NCBI GenBank assembly: GCA_964353875.1
Contig: CAYGXU010000052.1
Location: 1 to 20,729 of the forward strand
Direction: 5' to 3'
DNA: 20,729 bases
Source: MGNI01 sp964353875
GTDB lineage: Bacteria; Chloroflexota; Anaerolineae; Anaerolineales; E44-bin32
Shown piece after piece: positions 16,842 through 20,729 of this stretch (positions within the stretch are counted from its first letter, which is position 1; each line of letters starts with the position of its first letter). A model generated the notes under the pieces. That model worked only from the letters and a program-made list of their open reading frames with translations, was not told the DNA's origin and did no database searches. Both the position numbers and the translations under genes were made by a program.

Positions 16842-17756
16842 ATGTCATCGGTAATTGAAGTCAATCACCTTCGAAAGGTCTACGGCGATGTTGTGGCTGT
16901 AGACGACATCTCTTTCGAGGTACAGGCTGGCGAGATCTTCGGGTTGGTCGGGCCGAATGGCGCCGGTAAAACCACCACCATCGAATGCATCGAAGGCTTG
17001 CGCCGTCCCGACAGCGGTCAAGTGCAATTATTGGACGCCAATCCTTGGGAGCAACGTCTGACCGTCACTAAGCGCATCGGCATCCAACTTCAGGAGTCCG
17101 CGCTCCCACAAAAGTTGCATGTGAATGAAGCTCTGAAATTATTTAGCTCTTTCTACGACCAACACGCCGACAATGAGGCGTTACTCTCCTTGCTCGGTTT
17201 AACCGAGAAGACTTCTGCACCCTACGGCAAGCTCTCCGGTGGACAGAAACAACGTTTATTCATCGCCCTGGCTCTCATCAACAACCCTCAGGTGGTCTTC
17301 TTTGATGAATTGACGACCGGACTTGACCCACAAGCTCGGCGGGCGATGTGGGATCTGGTGCGCCAGATCCGTGACCAGGGCTGTACCGTTTTCCTCACCA
17401 CACACTACATGGAAGAAGCCGAGCGACTTTGCGATCGGGTATTGATTATCGACCACGGCTGTATCGTCGCGCTGGACACCCCCGAAACCCTGATCGGATC
17501 CTTGGGGGCAGAGAAACGGCTGGTGTTCACTTTGCCCAATGGCGCCTCTGATCCGCCACTGACAGAAATCCCTCAGGTGGAACGCGTCGAGCGAATCGGC
17601 GACCGAGTGGTGGTTTATGGACACGGCGATAGCTTCGCCAGCGCTGTGGTTAGTGCCCTGGAGGATGCAGATATGCCTCTCCTCGACCTACGAACAGAGC
17701 AGCCCAATCTTGAAGATGTATTTTTATCCCTTACGGGTCGTGAAATTCGGGAGTGA
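16842..17756 (+). CDS. ABC exporter ATP-binding protein (ABC-2 type)
   Basis: The 304-residue ATPase powers the permease encoded next to it. Visible motifs: Walker A GPNGAGKTT (37-45), Q-loop in IQLQES (about 84), signature LSGGQKQR (131-138), Walker B VVFFDE (151-156) with catalytic E156, D-loop TTGLDP, and switch histidine in TTHYMEEAE (H188). The usual DEP is DEL here. A C-terminal extension (about 220-304) is typical of drug/lipid exporter ATPases (DrrA/CcmA-like). AGGAGG before ATG 16842 is a strong ribosome binding site. Its stop codon overlaps a possible start of the permease gene (ATGA), indicating translational coupling. The substrate is unknown; drug, lipid or polysaccharide export are all possible. 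Confidence 0.9.
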   Translation: MSSVIEVNHLRKVYGDVVAVDDISFEVQAGEIFGLVGPNGAGKTTTIECIEGLRRPDSGQVQLLDANPWEQRLTVTKRIGIQLQESALPQKLHVNEALKLFSSFYDQHADNEALLSLLGLTEKTSAPYGKLSGGQKQRLFIALALINNPQVVFFDELTTGLDPQARRAMWDLVRQIRDQGCTVFLTTHYMEEAERLCDRVLIIDHGCIVALDTPETLIGSLGAEKRLVFTLPNGASDPPLTEIPQVERVERIGDRVVVYGHGDSFASAVVSALEDADMPLLDLRTEQPNLEDVFLSLTGREIRE

Positions 17757-17761
17757 TGACG

Positions 17762-18505
17762 ATGCGTGGCTTTATAAATTTAACCCTAACCAATTTGATA
17801 CTCTTCCTGCGAGAACCGATTGCAACTTTCTTTACTCTCGCCTTTCCGCCTATGTTGGTCGTGCTATTCGGCGCGATTTATGGCAACGATCCCACCCCCC
17901 TCTTTGGCGGTTATGGATCGATGGATGTCTCCATGTCGGGTTATACGGCTTTGATCCTGGGCACGGTGGGCTTTCTCAGTGTGCCGATCACGATCGCAGG
18001 ATACCGCGAGACTGGAGTGCTGCGTCGCTACCGGGCCTCCCCCTTGAGACCCTTCACTTACATCGTTGCTGACGTACTGGCCAATCTGTTCATGACAATG
18101 CTCGGCGTCGTCATCCTGATCCTGGTGGGCTGGCTGCTCCATCGCGTCAGGTTTGAAGGGAACGCAGGGGAATATGCGCTCGCGGTGCTCTTTTGCGGTC
18201 TCTCGATGTCCTCCGCCGGATACCTGATCGCCAGTGTAACTCGAGGGGCGCGCACAGCGCAGGTGGTAGGCATGGTGGTCTTCTATCCAATGATGTTCCT
18301 CTCCGGAACAGGAATGCCGTTAGAGGTCATGCCGGAGACCGTCCGTCGCATTTCCAACTACCTTCCCCTCACCTATGCTGTTAAATTGCTGCGCGGGATT
18401 TGGTTTGGAGAGCCTTGGAGTGAGCATCTCCTTGACACCGCTGTCCTTGCCGGCATCCTGGTGGTATGTAGCCTCATCGCTGCCCGTTTCTTTCGCTGGG
18501 AGTAG
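17762..18505 (+). CDS. ABC-2 type transporter permease
   Basis: The membrane protein of about 247 residues has six hydrophobic segments and the ABC-2 layout: an N-terminal amphipathic stretch (MRGFINLTLTNLILFLREP), helix 1 with FPPMLVVLFGAIYG, a central coupling region with YRETGVLRRYRASPLRPF (between helices 2 and 3), and the late MTFLSG-like motif FYPMMFLSGTGMPLEVMPE. It pairs with the upstream ATPase to form an exporter. Starts at GTG 17753, ATG 17756 and ATG 17762 are in frame. I choose 17762 because GGGAG (17749-17753) is 8 nt upstream, but ATG 17756 overlaps the ATPase stop and could be used by coupled reinitiation. It is the last gene of the module, followed by a hairpin. Confidence 0.88.
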   Translation: MRGFINLTLTNLILFLREPIATFFTLAFPPMLVVLFGAIYGNDPTPLFGGYGSMDVSMSGYTALILGTVGFLSVPITIAGYRETGVLRRYRASPLRPFTYIVADVLANLFMTMLGVVILILVGWLLHRVRFEGNAGEYALAVLFCGLSMSSAGYLIASVTRGARTAQVVGMVVFYPMMFLSGTGMPLEVMPETVRRISNYLPLTYAVKLLRGIWFGEPWSEHLLDTAVLAGILVVCSLIAARFFRWE

Positions 18506-18538
18506 ATAAAAGACGACCAGATCTCGACCAATCACGGG

Positions 18539-18589
18539 CTCAGAAGGGATTGCGTTTAATCCCTTAATAAGAACAACATCCCTTCTGAG
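18539..18589 (+). terminator. Hairpin after the ABC operon, with two competing foldings
   Basis: CTCAGAAGGGAT (18539-18550) pairs perfectly with ATCCCTTCTGAG (18578-18589) over 12 bp. The inner AAGGGAT (18544-18550) can instead pair with a second copy, ATCCCTT (18559-18565). There is no T run, so it may be a factor-dependent terminator, an mRNA-end stabiliser or a processing site. Confidence 0.45.
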
Positions 18590-18749
18590 GCCACCTCCTC
18601 TATTAAACCATCTTGAGAAATTCTCACTTAGAGACCAGAATGCGCTCTCAATATAGATCCTGTATGCAGGATATGTACACGCCGCCGATTCTCACAGACG
18701 AGATTTGCGGACGTGGGAGGGCACTCCGCTGAAAGGGCTGAGTATTATC

Positions 18750-19161
18750 TTATTTCGTAACAACACAGGCTACTGGTACCACCTGCTCCTGAAGACAAAG
18801 CGGATAATAAGATGAGCCGATCAAAGCCTGATACAGGGCATCGATGATCTGTTGTTCATTTTTCCGAGCTGTTGAAATGTAACTACGGATACGACAGAAT
18901 GTATCAGACCCCTCCCCGGAGCTAATGCACCCCGACACTTTCCGTTTCAACTTGGCCATGCGTAAATCCCGCTCCGCCTGGTTATTATCGAAGGGCACAT
19001 CAAAATCAAACATGAATGCCAGGACCGTTGGAAGGAGGCTTTCCCCTGTTGCGACCGTTCTTCGCCATCCGATTTTCTAGTTTCCGCATCCGGTCCGCTA
19101 AAATCTGAGTGTGCCAGATTGTTTTACGAGACAGCGCCACAACAGCATCTTTGCCCTGGCG
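18750..19161 (-). pseudogene. IS66-family transposase remnant, internally deleted
   Basis: Two pieces of one transposase lie head to tail on the minus strand. From about 19161 to 19027 a frame reads QGKDAVVAL, then DRMRKLENRMAKNGRNRGKPPSN, the coiled-coil and KPPS segment near the N-terminus of IS66 transposases. It hits TGA codons shortly after. From 19019 to 18750 another frame reads FMFDFDVPFDNNQAERDLRM, then KLKRKVSGCISSGEGSDTF and RSYISTARKN, the family's C-terminal end with the NNQAERDLR catalytic-region motif. The whole middle (roughly 300 residues, zinc finger and most of the DDE domain) is missing at the junction near 19015-19027, with a frame change. A TGA also blocks the N-terminal side at 19162-19164. 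It is a dead relic; I did not identify terminal inverted repeats. Confidence 0.8.
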
Positions 19162-19164
19162 TCA

Positions 19165-19719
19165 GGCGGCATGTACTTCACCTTCAAAAGGGAATTGGAT
19201 AGGTTTCATATTTCGTATGAGGACAGCTTTGTTAATCCATTAAAAGAATCAAATGTAATCAATAGCCTATTACTTTGGACTCAGATGCCTGAGCAGTTAC
19301 GATAACCTTATATAGGAAAGTAAGAGGCCGAGCAAGATGGGAGTTGTGAAAAGCAAAGCATAATGTAAAACGTGGTGCGTGAAACGTGATGAGGGAAAGG
19401 AAAAAGCGAAAAGTGAGGAGTGACGAGTAATGAGTAGTTGATCGGAATGATTCTGAAAAGCTTCCATTCAGAAAGATTAAGATTTGTCCTCTGATAGTGT
19501 TGGAGAGTTACGGATGAAACGATTTATGAGATTCTGTGTTAGACTAATTGTAAGATTTCATTGAGGGGTTTGTGTTTGTGAGGTACTTGGGGGCAATGTC
19601 GGAGTAGCTTTGTTGATTCTCATGTGACATAGTTCCACAATCGATCAGGTAATTTTTACAATAGTGTTTCAATTTGTCTAAACAAAGATAGTTTGCCGCT
19701 CACGCCGGAGGGGCATAAC
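19165..19719. other. Gene-free decay zone between IS66 relic and membrane protein gene
   Basis: No credible coding frame; a plus frame at 19111-19305 is antisense to the relic in part and anonymous. The region holds the GTGA-rich tract listed separately and AT-rich sequence up to the ribosome binding site at 19707. Confidence 0.5.
19344..19437. repeat. Degenerate GTGA/GTAA-rich low-complexity tract
   Basis: About 95 bases built from variants of short words such as gtgaaaag, gtaaaacg, gtgcgtgaaacgtgat, gcgaaaag, tgaggag, tgacgag and taatgag, with almost no cytosine runs. It looks like a decayed tandem array with a unit of about 7-8 bases and encodes nothing on either strand. Confidence 0.6.
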
Positions 19720-20556
19720 GTGAATATTCTTAGTATCCCAAAGTCTAAACTTGGATCTGTGGGCTTCGCTCTTGTCAGCGCAGTGGTTGTGTGCAGCGCG
19801 ATCCTTCTCGTCTTGTTCCTTTTTACCTATTTGCCTGTGACGTACATGGATTGGATGGAGTTCCTCCGACCTGCAGCTACGGAGTGGCAGGCTCCCTTTC
19901 GACCGGGTGTTTTCAATCCCCCCTGGCTTTTTCTAATCCTGCACCCCTTTACCTGGCTCGATCCCCGTTTGGGTGCGGGGCTGCTTGTCGTCATCTCGTT
20001 GCTGATTGTAGGTGCTTATGTTGGAACCCCGAAGAAAGCATTGTTCGTGACCTGCAGCGCCCCTCTAATTGTGATGGTGACCTTGGGACAAATCGATGGC
20101 TTGATCCTGCTGGGGCTTATGATCCCGGGTGAGATCGGGCTCCTATGGCTGCTGATGAAGCCACAGGGGGTATTTCTGACTGCACTTCCCCGAATAAACC
20201 TGCGATCTGTGACGGTCGTGATCCTTGTCCTTATACTATCGATTCTTTTGTGGGGATTCTGGTGGCAGGACATTTTGCATACGCGATCCTTATTTAACGG
20301 CAGCCAAAATGCTTCGCTCTTTCCCTATACGATCCTGCCTGGTTTTCTCCCTCTCTATCTGGGGCTCAAGCGTAAAAGCGATGCTCTGCTATGCCTGGCG
20401 TCCCTCTGTTTTTCCCCGTACTTCATGCTCACCTCCATGCTACCTGCCGTAGCAGCCATCGTGCGCGAATCGGATGACAAACGCGTGTGGTTCGTCACTG
20501 TGCTTGGGTCGTGGGTGTACTTCTTCGCGGCGAAGGGGTATTTAGGGGTCGGTTAG
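19720..20556 (+). CDS. Polytopic membrane protein, possibly GT-C/GT87 (DUF2029-like) glycosyltransferase
   Basis: The 278-residue protein has about eight hydrophobic segments, the first at about 12-36 (VGFALVSAVVVCSAILLVLFLF). RPGVFNPPWLFLILHPFTWL (about 62-81) resembles the NPPW loop of DUF2029/GT87-type mannosyltransferase-like proteins, and PLIVMVTLGQIDGLILLGLM resembles their GQ(I/V)N-like stretch followed by KPQ (about 158), which is also typical. Those proteins use polyprenyl-phosphate sugars. At 278 residues it is shorter than usual (about 400), so it may be a trimmed or divergent member. I choose GTG 19720 because GGAGGGG (19707-19713) is 6 nt upstream; the TTG 27 nt earlier lies before that site. 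Its neighbours are an IS relic and an Rhs scrap, so there is no helpful context. Confidence 0.65.
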   Translation: MNILSIPKSKLGSVGFALVSAVVVCSAILLVLFLFTYLPVTYMDWMEFLRPAATEWQAPFRPGVFNPPWLFLILHPFTWLDPRLGAGLLVVISLLIVGAYVGTPKKALFVTCSAPLIVMVTLGQIDGLILLGLMIPGEIGLLWLLMKPQGVFLTALPRINLRSVTVVILVLILSILLWGFWWQDILHTRSLFNGSQNASLFPYTILPGFLPLYLGLKRKSDALLCLASLCFSPYFMLTSMLPAVAAIVRESDDKRVWFVTVLGSWVYFFAAKGYLGVG

Positions 20557-20624
20557 ATCCGCGATTCTTTGAGAACGATAGCTTCTTCCTCAATTTGTGA
20601 CCTCTTCTAGAAAAAATCTTTATA

Positions 20625-20729
20625 CTATCTTAACAGCTTTGCATCCCAAGCATATGTAACCCCATCCACTTCGATCAGCCGGTTGGCAGCATCGTAGGCA
20701 TAGACGTTGGCGCCGTTGTGGGTTTCCTG
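20625..20729 (-). pseudogene. C-terminal fragment of an Rhs/YD-repeat protein (5' side outside window)
   Basis: Thirty-four codons enter from the right edge and end at TAG 20625. The readable part, NVYAYDAANRLIEVDGVTYAWDA, is a textbook YD repeat of Rhs/teneurin-type proteins. In intact proteins the next residues are normally NGN followed by more repeats and a core-end motif. Here WDA goes straight to KLLR and stop, so two to three residues seem lost and the protein ends early. Either a truncated pseudogene or the tail of a displaced Rhs end; what lies upstream is not visible. Confidence 0.7.

Noticed and set aside
19111..19305. Plus-strand 64-codon frame near the IS66 relic
   Set aside because: Its start is antisense to the transposase N-terminal piece, and no homology can be recognised.

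Overview
The window looks like a chromosomal stretch of a free-living bacterium with mixed, moderate base composition. Chloroflexota (Anaerolineae-like) is my best guess. That guess rests on the style of the gene set (large surface proteins, an LppM-like lipoprotein, an AcuC/LmbE pair, decayed IS66, Rhs fragments), not on any marker gene, and I hold it loosely. A run of 100 N at 12206-12305 shows this is a draft scaffold. No rRNA, tRNA or CRISPR array was found.

Left part (1-6819), all on the minus strand. The largest gene of the window runs off the left edge (1..3362). It encodes three transmembrane helices, then about a hundred pentapeptide repeats, an unclassified domain, and a LivK-type periplasmic ligand-binding domain. 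It is followed, going right, by gpsA (glycerol-3-phosphate dehydrogenase), a soluble hybrid histidine kinase/response regulator whose ATP-binding residues look degenerate, and a 73-residue MerR-type DNA-binding protein.

Middle part (7105-12850), on the plus strand: a TSUP/TauE-type exporter, a 1.1-kb stretch without a convincing gene, a DAO-family FAD oxidoreductase, a lipoprotein that also has a transmembrane helix and cytoplasmic tail, the scaffold gap, and a small unknown protein. The small protein has a strong promoter, a long leader, and a hairpin that covers its ribosome binding site.

Right part (12851-18589): a histone-deacetylase/AcuC-type hydrolase (minus) is divergent from a PIG-L/LmbE-type deacetylase (plus). 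Then comes a plausible regulated module: a promoter overlapped by a 27-bp palindrome, a six-helix membrane protein, a winged-helix regulator, and an ABC-2 exporter (ATPase plus permease, overlapping or abutting). I infer that the winged-helix protein binds the palindrome and controls the module.

Right end (18590-20729) is a decay zone: an internally deleted IS66 transposase, a degenerate GTGA-rich low-complexity tract, a polytopic membrane protein of glycosyltransferase-like type, and the C-terminal scrap of an Rhs/YD-repeat gene entering from the right edge.
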